Source: Desulfobacterales bacterium | GTDB taxonomy: Bacteria > Desulfobacterota > Desulfobacteria > Desulfobacterales > JAEINQ01 | Direction of reading: 5' to 3' | Length of the DNA: 64,000 bases | NCBI GenBank assembly: GCA_016342285.1 | Contig: JAEINQ010000005.1 | Coordinates: 1-64,000, forward strand | Shown here: one piece after another, positions 36,138 to 45,740 of the stretch | How positions within the stretch are numbered: the stretch's first letter is position 1 | Layout: each line of letters starts with the position of its first letter | Program-made: the position numbers and the translations under genes | The notes under the pieces: generated by a model | Seen by the model: only the letters and a program-made list of their open reading frames with translations | The model's database searches: none | Told to the model about the DNA's origin: nothing

Positions 36138-37076
36138 ATGCAGAGAACAGGAATACCTGTGACCCAGTTGACCCTTGAAACCCCTTGCTGCAGGATCTGT
36201 GGATTCAATAAGGGCCAGCGGGTCCGTGCCGAATACGTCTATGGCGGAAGCGAGGAGCAGAAATTCTGGCACTGTGAGGCCTGCGATGCCGTATATCTCT
36301 TTCCACCGCCGTCAGAAAGAAAAGAGGCATGTTTTTATGCCGAAGAATTTGAAAAGTTCATGGATGGGCGTGCCGGATCGGAACGCGACTGGACGGGTGC
36401 ACGACGGCACTTCAATGCCAATCAAGACCAGGTCCGAAGGCGGATGCCGTTTCTGGACGATTTCTTAGGTGAAGGACTTCGACTACTGGAGATCGGATGC
36501 TCCTCAGGGTTTATGATGGAGGCCTTCAGGAAAAAGGGGCTTCAATGCACCGGCGTCGAGCCGTCCGGTATATTTTCAGAATTTCTGCGTAGCGAGGGGT
36601 ATGAAGTCTTCACCCGTTTGGGCGAAGTAGAAAACAACGATTCGGACCGCTTTGATCTGGTTGTCAGTTTTTTTGTGCTTGAACACATACGGGATCCATA
36701 CGATTTTATCGGGCGTTCTCTGGCACTTCTTCGCGATGGCGGAAGTTTCATTGCGGAAGTGCCATGTGTGTACGATCCGCTTACCCACTTGTACGATATT
36801 CCCGCTTTTGAAAAATTCTACTGGTCGGCCGCCCACCACTACTATTACAGCCCCAAGAGCCTTAAATTTATTTTGGATAAAATGGGCCTGCATTACGAGA
36901 TGGTTGCGGATCAGCGATACGACCTTTCCAACCACATCGTCTGGATGACTGAAGGCAAACCCGGGGGACAGGGGAAGTTCAACCATATCTTTTCCCGGGA
37001 ACTCATTGAACAATACAATCGGGATTTGAAGGCATCGTGGTTCTGCGACACGATTTTTCTCTACATTCATAAATGA
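36138..37076 (+). CDS. Class I SAM methyltransferase with N-terminal zinc ribbon
   Basis: A 312-residue protein. The N-terminus carries two CxxC pairs (CCRICG near 13-18 and HCEACDAVYLFPPP near 44-57), which should bind zinc, as in the Methyltransf_13/23 group of sugar C-methyltransferases. The SAM motif I is LRLLEIGCSSGFMMEAF, followed by FDLVVSFFVLEHIRDPYDFI and LLRDGGSFIAEVPCVY. Such enzymes often modify keto-sugars, but the Methyltransf_14 C-terminal domain is not obvious. The next gene overlaps its stop by ATGA, indicating coupling. The sugar is unknown. Confidence 0.87.
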   Translation: MQRTGIPVTQLTLETPCCRICGFNKGQRVRAEYVYGGSEEQKFWHCEACDAVYLFPPPSERKEACFYAEEFEKFMDGRAGSERDWTGARRHFNANQDQVRRRMPFLDDFLGEGLRLLEIGCSSGFMMEAFRKKGLQCTGVEPSGIFSEFLRSEGYEVFTRLGEVENNDSDRFDLVVSFFVLEHIRDPYDFIGRSLALLRDGGSFIAEVPCVYDPLTHLYDIPAFEKFYWSAAHHYYYSPKSLKFILDKMGLHYEMVADQRYDLSNHIVWMTEGKPGGQGKFNHIFSRELIEQYNRDLKASWFCDTIFLYIHK

Positions 37077-38776
37077 ATATCGATTTTGGAAAGGCCGAAT
37101 GCATTCCCGAAGAATACCTTGCCGAATACGAGTTGGTGGCCAGGGATGTCCGCCGTTCTTTCACCGAATTGATCGAATCCATCTCGGCCAGGCATATCGG
37201 AAATCTTGACTGGTTTCTTAGTTCGCCTGCCAGCAGAAACATTTTCACCAGTCCGCTTTTTTCCCATTGTTGCCAGATCGCCTTTCTGAAGAGACTGTTG
37301 GACCGAAAGGTGACGATCCATGAGGTTGCCACCGCTTCCCCGGCGTTTGCAACATTGCTGAGGCCCTGGCTGCGAAACAGAACGCCAACGACCATCGTCG
37401 TTCTCAACGCGCCGGTCTGGCATCGATTGTGTCGGGGTTTGGATGTTTTCTTCCGACTCTTTGGATATATTGGGGTTCACTTATGGCGTTTCCTTCAAGC
37501 GCGGTCGACACGTAAATTCCGAAAACGACCAACGCCGTCAACCCCCCTTACCCTTATCGATACCTTCGTCATGGCGGGTTATGTCGAGCGGGATCGTTAC
37601 TATCCCGGTTTGCTGGATTGTTTGACGGACAGGGAAAAGAACAGCATCTATTTTGTGCCCACCTTCTATCGTATCGGTCCGAGCATGGGGCGAAAGATTT
37701 TCAAACGTTTGAGGGACTGCGGCAGAAATTTTTTGTTCAAAGAGGATTATCTGAAGCTTGTCGATTATCTCTATGCATTTGGCCATTCATTCAGGGTTAT
37801 TAAACTGCGGCTTGCCCCGGTCAAGTACATGGGCGCCGATGTTACCGGCCTGATTCATGAAGAGATCCGAAGTTTTCGGCGTTTGGGCGATACCATGATC
37901 GCCCTGCTGAATGCACGATTTGCCTTCAGGTTAAGAGAGGCGGACGTTTCTCTTCGCCTGGTCATCGATTGGTTTGAAAACCAGGTTGGCGATAAGGGCT
38001 GGAACGCAGGATTCAACCTCGCTTACCCGAATATACCTTCGCTTGGATATATGGGATTTATCAATACCGATTTCTACCTCTGCGCCAAGCCAACAGTCAG
38101 CGAAAAACGTTCACAATTGCTCCCAAAAACCATTTGCGTCATGGGCAGGGGCATGATTGGAGCACTCGGGGAATTTTGCCCCGGGCTCAATGTCGAGACA
38201 GCGCCGGCCTTTCGTTTTTCCCACCTTCAGAACGCGCCGCAACAACCAACAACTGATAACGGATCACATTTCAATGTTTTGGTCGCCCTTCCTTTTTCCA
38301 AACGAGATTCCCTGAGGATCATGACCCTGGTAGGTGTTGCTGCAGAAAAACTGCCTGGCAAGGTGACATTTTGTTTGAAAAAGCATCCCACGGCCCCGGA
38401 GACGGCGATGCCTCAGACCGCGGACGGGAAGTCAAAATTCAGTTGGGTTGACGGCGAATTTAACGACCTTCTTGAAAAGACCGATCTGCTCATCAGCACG
38501 GCATCCAGTGTCTGCATGGAGTCCATCGTAACGGGGACTCCGGTCATTGTTGTGGGTGATCCCAGCGGACTGACCCTGCATCCAATACCGGATTCGGTGG
38601 CACCAGGCCTCTGGCGTTTAATTTATGGCCCGGACGATTTTATCGCTGCCATAACGTTTTATAAGGACAGGACAGCCGAGGCGATTCGACATCACCAGGT
38701 GCAAGGGAAAATGATTCGGAGCGAGTATTTTTCCCCGGTGACAAAGGGGCGCGTTAGGGCGTTTCTAAGGCTTTAA
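37073..38776 (+). CDS. Putative surface carbohydrate biosynthesis protein (GT-B-like)
   Basis: A 567-residue protein without a clear named family from sequence alone. It may belong to the surface-carbohydrate proteins described from Leptospira and other bacteria (LIC13510 type). An amphipathic or hydrophobic stretch lies near residues 120-140 (DVFFRLFGYIGVHLWRFLQA). The C-terminal domain (VLVALPFSKRDSLRIMTLVG, CLKKHPTAPETAMPQ, LLISTASSVCMESIVTGTPV) has the look of a CDP-glycerol or polysialic-type GT-B donor site with a KKHP motif and a T-A-S-S loop. It resembles the 24354 gene product in plan. Glycan polymerisation or transfer is likely but unproven. Confidence 0.6.
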   Translation: MNIDFGKAECIPEEYLAEYELVARDVRRSFTELIESISARHIGNLDWFLSSPASRNIFTSPLFSHCCQIAFLKRLLDRKVTIHEVATASPAFATLLRPWLRNRTPTTIVVLNAPVWHRLCRGLDVFFRLFGYIGVHLWRFLQARSTRKFRKRPTPSTPLTLIDTFVMAGYVERDRYYPGLLDCLTDREKNSIYFVPTFYRIGPSMGRKIFKRLRDCGRNFLFKEDYLKLVDYLYAFGHSFRVIKLRLAPVKYMGADVTGLIHEEIRSFRRLGDTMIALLNARFAFRLREADVSLRLVIDWFENQVGDKGWNAGFNLAYPNIPSLGYMGFINTDFYLCAKPTVSEKRSQLLPKTICVMGRGMIGALGEFCPGLNVETAPAFRFSHLQNAPQQPTTDNGSHFNVLVALPFSKRDSLRIMTLVGVAAEKLPGKVTFCLKKHPTAPETAMPQTADGKSKFSWVDGEFNDLLEKTDLLISTASSVCMESIVTGTPVIVVGDPSGLTLHPIPDSVAPGLWRLIYGPDDFIAAITFYKDRTAEAIRHHQVQGKMIRSEYFSPVTKGRVRAFLRL

Positions 38777-38824
38777 AACATCGACAATCAATGGCTCGCC
38801 ATTGAGACGGGCCCCCTAACATAT

Positions 38825-39778
38825 ATGAGAGACGACAGCCAAAGATTCAACGGGGCCGACTTGGCCTTCATGGTTCCGACCAAAGACCGGCCGGAGAAGA
38901 TGAAAAACCTTCTGGAGAGCCTTGCCGTCCAGACCGTTCCGTGCGGCCGAATCATCGTGGTGGCCAGCGGTATGGATATCGGCGATCTGGTGCGTTCCTT
39001 TGCCGATCGCCTGCCGGTCGAATACCACCAATGCGATTCTCCCGGGCAGATTCGCCAACGCAATATGGCCATTTCGCTCCTGGATGGCAACACCCCCCTG
39101 GCCGGCTCCCTGGATGACGATATCGTCCTGGAACTCGAAGCGGTCTCAGCGATGATTGATTTCTGGAACCGCGTGCCGGCCAACACCGCAGGGGTTGCCT
39201 TCAATATTGTCAACAACCCGCCATACCGGTATTCCGTTTTTAAGGCGATGATCGGCATGGATAAAAAACAGGGGCGCGTTCTTCCATCCGGTTATAATGT
39301 TTCAACCTCTCCGGTTAAAAGAGATTTGAAATCCGATTGGCTCTGCGGTGGGGCCACCGTCTGGAAGCAGGAGATTCTAAAGCGGTTCCATCATCGACCG
39401 ATTCGTTCGAAATGGGCCATCGGAGAAGATGTACTTTTCAGTTACCCCGTCGGAAAAAGCTTTCCCCTCTACGTCTGCGCGGCAGCCCGGGTCCGGCACG
39501 AGCATGTATATGACCACGCGGTGAAGGTGAAACACCGATACTACGGGCGGACCGTGACCCTCTGGCGATTCTATTTCATCGAACGACACCCGGAACTCTC
39601 CCTGCTTTTCTGTACCTGGATGGTGATTGGTCAGATCATTGCCAGAAGCGGCTCGGGCCTGTTCCTGGCAAAGCCCGACGAGGTGCAATACGCCCTGGGG
39701 CAGGTGCAGGGACTGGTACGAGGATTTCTTGCCCTTGCCAGAGGGAAATCTGTTTTACCGTTACTCCACGACGGATAG
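38825..39778 (+). CDS. Glycosyltransferase family 2
   Basis: A 317-residue GT-A enzyme. LAFMVPTKDRPEKMKNLLES near residues 13-32 is the start of the nucleotide-binding fold. IIVVASGMD, DSPGQIRQRNMAISLLDG and GSLDDDIVLELEAVSAM follow, where the DDD motif binds the metal. The acceptor side is PVKRDLKSDWLCGGATVWKQ, and EDVLFSYPVG corresponds to the ED catalytic region. The 48-bp gap before it contains an 8-bp inverted repeat (TCAATGGC/GCCATTGA) without a T-run. The transferred sugar is unknown. Confidence 0.87.
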   Translation: MRDDSQRFNGADLAFMVPTKDRPEKMKNLLESLAVQTVPCGRIIVVASGMDIGDLVRSFADRLPVEYHQCDSPGQIRQRNMAISLLDGNTPLAGSLDDDIVLELEAVSAMIDFWNRVPANTAGVAFNIVNNPPYRYSVFKAMIGMDKKQGRVLPSGYNVSTSPVKRDLKSDWLCGGATVWKQEILKRFHHRPIRSKWAIGEDVLFSYPVGKSFPLYVCAAARVRHEHVYDHAVKVKHRYYGRTVTLWRFYFIERHPELSLLFCTWMVIGQIIARSGSGLFLAKPDEVQYALGQVQGLVRGFLALARGKSVLPLLHDG

Positions 39779-39900
39779 TGCTGAAAAGGAAAAGTGCTCC
39801 ATACACTGGCAACGATGCCGGTCGGCATTATTGACCGAATTGTTCAGGCGAACTCCTCCGGCAGTGAAACCAGACAATACCAATGGGAGAGTATTGACTC

Positions 39901-41832
39901 ATGTGTGGAATTGCAGGGTTTTCCTGCCGCAGGCGGTTTGATTCCTTAAAAAATCAGCTGCCTGGGGCGGCAAGGACTTTATCCCATCGAGGGCCGGACG
40001 ATTCCGGCCTTTTTTTTAGTGAGGGCGCTGGCGTGGGCATGGCCCACCAGCGATTGTCCATCATCGACCTGTCATCGGCCGGGCACCAGCCCATGACCAG
40101 CGATGACGGCGCGGTCCGGATCGTATACAACGGGGAAGTCTATAATTTTTTAGAGATCCGAAAAGAACTGGAAGGGGTCGGGCACGCGTTTCGGAGCAAC
40201 ACCGACACGGAAGTCATATTGAAGGCGTATCTCCAATGGGGCTTCGATTGTCTTGAAAAATTTGTCGGCATGTTTGCCTTTGCCATCTGGGACAGCCGAA
40301 AACGGTTGTTTTTCATGGCCCGGGATCGGCTGGGCATCAAACCATTGTACTACCATTTTCACAATGGCCTCTTTTTGTTCGCATCGGAGCTCAAAGCCAT
40401 TGCCGCCTTTGATGAGTTCAAAAAGAATGTCGATCCGGATGCGGTTCCGCTATTCCTTCACTATCAGTACATTCCGGCGCCGCGAACCATTTTCAAACAT
40501 ACCCAAAAACTTATGCCGGGCCATTTCCTGGTGTTAGACGACAACGGATTACACGAACGGGCGTACTGGAGCATTCCGATACCAAAGGGAGAGCAATATT
40601 TCTCCGACTGGCGCGAAGAAGATCACCTGCAACATCTGGATCGGCTGCTGACCCGCGCCGTTTCAGACCGACTGGTCAGCGATGTGCCCTTGGGAGCCCT
40701 GCTCAGCGGCGGCATCGATTCGTCCATGGTGGTCGCCCTGATGCAAAAGACAAGCAATTCAACGGTAAAGACTTTCAGCATCGGGGTGCGGGACCGGGAT
40801 TACAACGAGGCGCCCTGGGCCGCAAAAGTGGCCGCCCACCTGGGCACCGATCATACCGAACTCGAAGTGACCCCCGAAGAGGCCTTGAACCTGATTCCGC
40901 GACTGCCCGAGACCTATGATGAACCCTATGCCGACTCTTCCGCCATTCCGACGCTGCTGGTCAGCCATCTCACCCGCTCCCGGGTGACCGTTGCCTTGTC
41001 CGGAGACGGTGGGGACGAACAGTTTTCAGGCTACATCCGATACTGGAGCACGGATGCCATGGCCAGGACATTTCAGCGCCTTCCGGCAACGATGAAAAAC
41101 CGCCTGGCCGGGTGGCTGGAGCAGGTCCCGACCCCATGGGTGGAGGCCTGCTACCGTCCTTTTCGACCTTATCTGCCCCAGCAGTTCAACGTGGCCAATT
41201 TTACCGATAAATGGCAGAAGCTGATTTTTTTGATGCGCCACAGCAGCCCGGAAGACCTTTACCGGATGACGGTATGTCTCTGGTCGTCGGACGAGGTTCG
41301 ACAGTTGATCGGCAGGGGCGTGCCCGACAGCCGGTTTGAAGCGCTATTTCATGAAACCGAAGGGAATTCTCTGCTTTCAAGGGTGATGCGGGTTGACCAG
41401 GGAACCTATCTTCCCGATGGCATGCTGACCAAGGTCGATCGGGCCAGCATGGCGGCAAGCCTTGAAATCCGGGTGCCGCTGCTGGATCACCGGGTGGTGG
41501 AATACACGGCAACCTTGCCGGATCATCTGAAATACCGAAACGGCAGTGGTAAATATCTGTTGAAAAAGCTTCTTGCCCGCTACCTTCCCCGGGACCTTTT
41601 CGAAAGGCCCAAGATGGGCTTCAGTGTGCCCATTGACCGGTGGTTCAGGAAAGAACTCAAGGAACTGCTCCTGGACTATCTGTCGCCAAATCGGTTGAAC
41701 AAAGAGGGCCTTTTCGATTCCGAACTTGTTCAGGAAAAAATAGCCGAACACCTCTCCGGCCGCTGCAGCCACCAGCACCGGTTGTGGTCGCTGCTCATGT
41801 GGGAAATGTGGCGGGAGCGATGGATCGGCTGA
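39901..41832 (+). CDS. asnB: Asparagine synthase (glutamine-hydrolysing), AsnB-like
   Basis: A 643-residue class II amidotransferase. MCGIAGFS places the glutaminase Cys directly after the start Met, and GVGMAHQRLSIIDLSSAGHQ is the class II block. The synthetase domain has the ATP pyrophosphatase loop GALLSGGIDSSMVVAL, and later VALSGDGGDEQFSGY. AsnB paralogues are frequent in polysaccharide loci, where they are thought to amidate uronic acids or other carboxylates rather than aspartate. Here it precedes the SGNH / carbamoyltransferase module. General family certain; acceptor uncertain. Confidence 0.93.
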   Translation: MCGIAGFSCRRRFDSLKNQLPGAARTLSHRGPDDSGLFFSEGAGVGMAHQRLSIIDLSSAGHQPMTSDDGAVRIVYNGEVYNFLEIRKELEGVGHAFRSNTDTEVILKAYLQWGFDCLEKFVGMFAFAIWDSRKRLFFMARDRLGIKPLYYHFHNGLFLFASELKAIAAFDEFKKNVDPDAVPLFLHYQYIPAPRTIFKHTQKLMPGHFLVLDDNGLHERAYWSIPIPKGEQYFSDWREEDHLQHLDRLLTRAVSDRLVSDVPLGALLSGGIDSSMVVALMQKTSNSTVKTFSIGVRDRDYNEAPWAAKVAAHLGTDHTELEVTPEEALNLIPRLPETYDEPYADSSAIPTLLVSHLTRSRVTVALSGDGGDEQFSGYIRYWSTDAMARTFQRLPATMKNRLAGWLEQVPTPWVEACYRPFRPYLPQQFNVANFTDKWQKLIFLMRHSSPEDLYRMTVCLWSSDEVRQLIGRGVPDSRFEALFHETEGNSLLSRVMRVDQGTYLPDGMLTKVDRASMAASLEIRVPLLDHRVVEYTATLPDHLKYRNGSGKYLLKKLLARYLPRDLFERPKMGFSVPIDRWFRKELKELLLDYLSPNRLNKEGLFDSELVQEKIAEHLSGRCSHQHRLWSLLMWEMWRERWIG

Positions 41833-41935
41833 CGCTTTAGTATACTTATTCATAAGTACGATACAGTATTTTCGAGTCGAAGCATTTAGCCCAAAGGGCA
41901 ACAATGTGATACCTAAGTTCAGTTTAGGTGATAAT

Positions 41936-43231
41936 ATGCGGAAAGCTATCTCCATGAAAGACGGCACTTCGATGTTGAAAACAATTGTTCAGTGGCTTTT
42001 GAACCTGTCCATCGGCCTTTACCTGGCGCTGTTTTGTACGCTGGTTTTCCGAAAAGGCATCGGATTTGAATTCACCCTTTGGGGGATCCACATCAGTGCA
42101 AACGATGCTGGCAAGACCTTTCTGATCCTGTTCGCCCTGATCATTGCCCGAAGTTGTCTCCGCATCGACAGAAAAAACCTTCTGCTGTTGTGCATGTCAC
42201 TGATCTTCTCTGGTTTCCTCGCGGAAGTTGGCCTTAGAATGGTTGCCCCCCCCTTGGCCAGCAGCCCGTCGCTGCAACAGATGATGCGTCCCTCGCGCCA
42301 CCTGGGATATGAACTGATTCCCGGCATCGCCGGAAAAGGACGTCTGGGCAATGGGATGGAAATCAATTCCCACGGGCTAAGGGATGTGGAACGGACCTGG
42401 AACAAACCCCCGGGCGCCTACCGGATTCTGGGACTCGGGGATTCCTATACCTTTGGGGTAGGACTGGATTTGGAACAAACCTTTGTCAAACAGATTCAGA
42501 CCCGGCTGAGACCGCTCCTGCCCGGGGTGGATGTGATCAACGGTGGGGTGGCCGGATACAACCTGTTCCAGGCCCTGTCCTATTTTAAGGAAAAGGGACG
42601 GAACTACGTCCCGGATTTTGTGACCTATTTTTTCTTTTTAGATGACGCAAAAGGCCTTGAATCCGAGGCGGAAGCCGAACGGCGGTACGCGGCTGCCGTT
42701 TCCAGCGCTTCGGAAAACGAAGAAGACGCATTTCAGCAGGTCGCTTCAAAAAGTTACCTTTATAATTTCACCACGAACCTTTTAACCCTTATCGGCGGAA
42801 AATTCCGGAGCTTTAACAAGGCGAGCTGGCTGAGATCCATCGAGCACCGAAAAAAATACTTCCTTGCAAGCAACAATGATAGTATCAACGGCAGCCTGGA
42901 TATGAGGCCGTTTACGAATCAACTGGCCGAGCTCAAACGCCTTTGTGGGGAAATGGGCATACCGCTGCTGTTGGTTGTCATTCCGGATTCGGTTCAGGTC
43001 GCAGATCCATTGATGCAGGGAATCAACGGTATCGTAAAAAAAATCTGTATTGATGTTGACATTCCGTTCCTGGATATAACGCCTCGTTTTGAGAAGGAAA
43101 AGGACTTAAACTCCCTTTACCTCTTCCCTTTGGACGCCCACACCAGCGCCAAAGGGAATGCCGTCATCGCCGAGGCGGTGGTTGAAAAGATTGCCGAGAT
43201 GGCTTTGTTGGAAGTGACTAAAGTGAACTAA
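41936..43231 (+). CDS. Membrane-anchored SGNH-hydrolase-like protein
   Basis: A 431-residue protein starting at ATG 41936 (AGGTGATAAT upstream). Three N-terminal hydrophobic segments lie near residues 14-35 (WLLNLSIGLYLALFCTLVF), 44-60 and 68-85. The periplasmic part has the SGNH block I GLGDSYTFGVGLDLEQTFVK, an NGGVAGYNLFQAL block II-like stretch and the C-terminal D-x-x-H in LDAHTSAKGNAVIAEAV-type sequence (FPLDAHTSAKGN). Such proteins, related to AlgX/AlgJ and DltD-like enzymes, act in O-acylation or deacylation of exopolysaccharides. It lies next to a carbamoyltransferase and SxtJ/DUF5989 genes, an arrangement common in polysaccharide loci. Confidence 0.82.
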   Translation: MRKAISMKDGTSMLKTIVQWLLNLSIGLYLALFCTLVFRKGIGFEFTLWGIHISANDAGKTFLILFALIIARSCLRIDRKNLLLLCMSLIFSGFLAEVGLRMVAPPLASSPSLQQMMRPSRHLGYELIPGIAGKGRLGNGMEINSHGLRDVERTWNKPPGAYRILGLGDSYTFGVGLDLEQTFVKQIQTRLRPLLPGVDVINGGVAGYNLFQALSYFKEKGRNYVPDFVTYFFFLDDAKGLESEAEAERRYAAAVSSASENEEDAFQQVASKSYLYNFTTNLLTLIGGKFRSFNKASWLRSIEHRKKYFLASNNDSINGSLDMRPFTNQLAELKRLCGEMGIPLLLVVIPDSVQVADPLMQGINGIVKKICIDVDIPFLDITPRFEKEKDLNSLYLFPLDAHTSAKGNAVIAEAVVEKIAEMALLEVTKVN

Positions 43232-43333
43232 AGTTAAGGAATTCTGCCCATTATAAGAAAATGGTGGAGCGTAGCGACTCTTCAAACGGAACGGAAATAG
43301 GACAATCCCTATAACGTTGGACTTGGGACATTC

Positions 43334-45151
43334 ATGACAAATATCTTAGGAATATCATGCTTCTACCATGACAGTGCCGCCTGCCTGCTTCAAGACGGCA
43401 CGATCACCGCGGCGGTTCAGGAAGAGCGGTTTACCCGAAAAAAACACGATCCGGGTTTTCCGAATCGCGCCGTCCAATTCTGCCTGGCAAAGGGCGAGAT
43501 CACCGCCCAGGAACTTGATCATGTGGTCTTTTACGACAAACCGTTTCTGACCTTCGAACGCCTGCTTTTAAGCTATATGACCGTTGCACCACGGGGGCTT
43601 CGCTCGTGGCTCGAGGCCATGCCGCTGTGGTTGGGTAAAAAACTCCATGTGCCCAAGGTGGTGCAGCGGGAGATCGGCTACCAAGGCGATGTCTTTTTCA
43701 CCGAGCACCACGAGGCCCATGCGGCATCGGCATTTTACCCTTCGCCCTTTGATGAGGCGGCGATTCTGACCATCGACGGGGTCGGGGAGTGGGCCACGGC
43801 CAGCTGCGGCATCGGCCGGGGAAAAGATCTGACCCTTCTCAAAGAGATGCATTTCCCGGATTCTCTGGGGCTTCTTTATTCGGCCTTTACCTATTTCACC
43901 GGATTCCGGGTCAACTCGGGCGAATACAAGCTCATGGGGCTCGCCCCTTATGGCCGTCCCATATACAAGGACCTGATATTAGATAAGATCATCGATTTGA
44001 AAGAAGATGGCTCTCTTCGGATGAACCTGTCCTATTTCGATTTTTTAGGCGGCCTGCGAATGACCAACAGACGGTTTGCGCGCCTGTTCGGTGGTCCGGC
44101 GCGAAAGCCGGAATCCGAAATCACCCAACGGGAGATGGACATTGCCGCCAGCATCCAGGAGGTTACCGAAGAAGCGGTGCTTCGCATGGCCAGGTACGTG
44201 CACCGGGAAACGGGAATGAAAAACCTTTGTATGGCCGGCGGGGTGGCCCTAAACTGCGTGGCCAACGGCAGGGTGCTCAGGGAAGGGCCATATGAGAATA
44301 TTTGGATCCAGCCGGCGGCAGGGGATGCCGGCGGCGCCATGGGGGCGGCCTATGCGGTCTGGCACCGGTTTCTGGAAAAAGAACGACCGGCGTGCCACCG
44401 ATCCGATTTCCAGATGGGATCCTATCTGGGGCCCTCTTTTTCAATGACCCATGTCCGCAATTTTCTCGATGCCAACCAATACCCGTATCAGGTTCTTGAT
44501 GAAGAGGCGCGGGCTTCGGCCATTGCCCGGCAGATGGCCGATGGGAAAATTGTCGGCCATTTCTCCGGACCGATGGAGTTCGGCCCGAGGGCGCTGGGGG
44601 CACGGAGCATCTTAGGGGACCCGCGGGACGGGGAAACCCAGCGGGTGATGAACCTGAAAATCAAATACCGGGAGTCTTTCCGGCCGTTTGCCCCTTCGGT
44701 GTTGGTTGAGCGGATTTCCGACTATTTTGAGATCGACCGGCCGAGCCCCTATATGCTCCTGGTGGCTGATGTGACGGGAAAACGCCGCCTTGGCCAGGCT
44801 GCCGATCATGGGACGAATATGATGCAGCGGCTCAATTTCAAGCGAAGCGACATTCCGGCCGTCACCCATCTGAACTATTCGGCCCGGATCCAGAGTGTAG
44901 ACCGGCAAACCCATCCGGCCTACCACGGGGTGATTGAAGCCTTTGAGGCATTGACCGGATGTGCCGTGGTGGTTAATACCAGTTTCAACGTGCGCGGTGA
45001 ACCCATCGTCTGCACGCCGGAAGATGCTTACCGGTGCTTCATGCGCACGGAGATGGACGTGCTGGTCCTGGAAAACTGCATCCTGTTGAAAGGGGAACAA
45101 CCCCAATGGAAAGAAAGGAAGAACTGGCGAGATGAACTCATCCTCGACTGA
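43334..45151 (+). CDS. NodU/CmcH-family O-carbamoyltransferase
   Basis: A 605-residue carbamoyltransferase. The N-terminal HypF/YgjD-like ASKHA domain opens with ILGISCFYHDSAACLLQDG and keeps EERFTRKKHDPGFP and FFTEHHEAHAASAFYPSPF, where the His pair binds metal. AILTIDGVGEWATA and LCMAGGVALNCVANGRVL form the nucleotide site, and the C-terminal domain carries GPMEFGPRALGARSILGDPR. These enzymes transfer carbamoyl from carbamoyl phosphate to a hydroxyl through carbamoyl adenylate, so a carbamoylated sugar is expected. It overlaps the SxtJ-like gene by 20 bp. Confidence 0.94.
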   Translation: MTNILGISCFYHDSAACLLQDGTITAAVQEERFTRKKHDPGFPNRAVQFCLAKGEITAQELDHVVFYDKPFLTFERLLLSYMTVAPRGLRSWLEAMPLWLGKKLHVPKVVQREIGYQGDVFFTEHHEAHAASAFYPSPFDEAAILTIDGVGEWATASCGIGRGKDLTLLKEMHFPDSLGLLYSAFTYFTGFRVNSGEYKLMGLAPYGRPIYKDLILDKIIDLKEDGSLRMNLSYFDFLGGLRMTNRRFARLFGGPARKPESEITQREMDIAASIQEVTEEAVLRMARYVHRETGMKNLCMAGGVALNCVANGRVLREGPYENIWIQPAAGDAGGAMGAAYAVWHRFLEKERPACHRSDFQMGSYLGPSFSMTHVRNFLDANQYPYQVLDEEARASAIARQMADGKIVGHFSGPMEFGPRALGARSILGDPRDGETQRVMNLKIKYRESFRPFAPSVLVERISDYFEIDRPSPYMLLVADVTGKRRLGQAADHGTNMMQRLNFKRSDIPAVTHLNYSARIQSVDRQTHPAYHGVIEAFEALTGCAVVVNTSFNVRGEPIVCTPEDAYRCFMRTEMDVLVLENCILLKGEQPQWKERKNWRDELILD

Positions 45152-45533
45152 AAAGCGGGAAATCCGAAAATTCGGGTTGATCGCCATCTGTTTTTTCGGC
45201 ACAATCGCAGCATTGGCAATCTGGCGAGAGCGGGCCGGCGTCATGATGGTATTCGGGACCCTTGCCGTTGCCGGGGTGCTCTTTGCCCTGGTCCCCGGGC
45301 CCATGGCCCCGGTGTATAGGGGATGGCTGCGGGTCTCCCATGTCATCGGGAGGATCACCACCGGGATCATCCTCACGCTAACCTACTACCTGGCCGTCAC
45401 CCCGGTGGCCCTGGCCAAACGGGTTTTCAGCGGCGCGCCAATCCCCCTCAGACCCGATCCCCAGGCGGAAACATACTGGGTAGGGAGGGTCGAGCCGGTT
45501 CAACCGAAAGCGCGGTTCATCAAGCGATACTAA
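45132..45533 (+). CDS. SxtJ-family small membrane protein
   Basis: A 133-residue membrane protein with hydrophobic segments near residues 13-29 (FGLIAICFFGTIAALAIW), 36-55 and 75-92. A C-terminal cytosolic tail includes ETYWVGRVEPVQPKARFIKR. The SxtJ family accompanies NodU-type carbamoyltransferases, both in saxitoxin gene clusters and in polysaccharide loci. Its function is not known. The overlap with the carbamoyltransferase gene and the DUF5989 gene downstream fit the usual three-gene set. Confidence 0.82.
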   Translation: MNSSSTEKREIRKFGLIAICFFGTIAALAIWRERAGVMMVFGTLAVAGVLFALVPGPMAPVYRGWLRVSHVIGRITTGIILTLTYYLAVTPVALAKRVFSGAPIPLRPDPQAETYWVGRVEPVQPKARFIKRY

Positions 45534-45722
45534 TCCGCAGATCACGCAGAAAAGAATGAGAAAAACATCCGCGGATTACGCAGATGGAGCAAAACTGGAA
45601 GGCCCCGCAGCTATCCTGCAAGGAAGGATTCAAATAAACTGGAATTGTACCGCAGGATACAAAGATTACCCAATAAACTGCATTTAATCTGTGTAATCTG
45701 CGAAATCTGCGGATAAAAAAGA
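45534..45722. repeat. Nonamer repeat block between SxtJ and DUF5989 genes
   Basis: CCGCAGATCACGCAGA begins at the SxtJ stop (45534-45551), CCGCGGATTACGCAGATG lies at 45569-45587, and the inverse AATCTGTGTAATCTGCGAAA with CTGCGGAT at 45686-45715. This is the same family as around 3-6 kb, 40 kb away. It separates two genes that are normally adjacent, so it appears to have entered the operon. The unique core between the arms is about 100 bp. Confidence 0.85.
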
Positions 45723-45740
45723 AATAGCGAAGAGGAGAAT

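Noticed and set aside
38788..38805. 8-bp inverted repeat before the family 2 glycosyltransferase as terminator
   Set aside because: The stem has a 2-nt loop and no T-run, and the genes on both sides are in the same direction.
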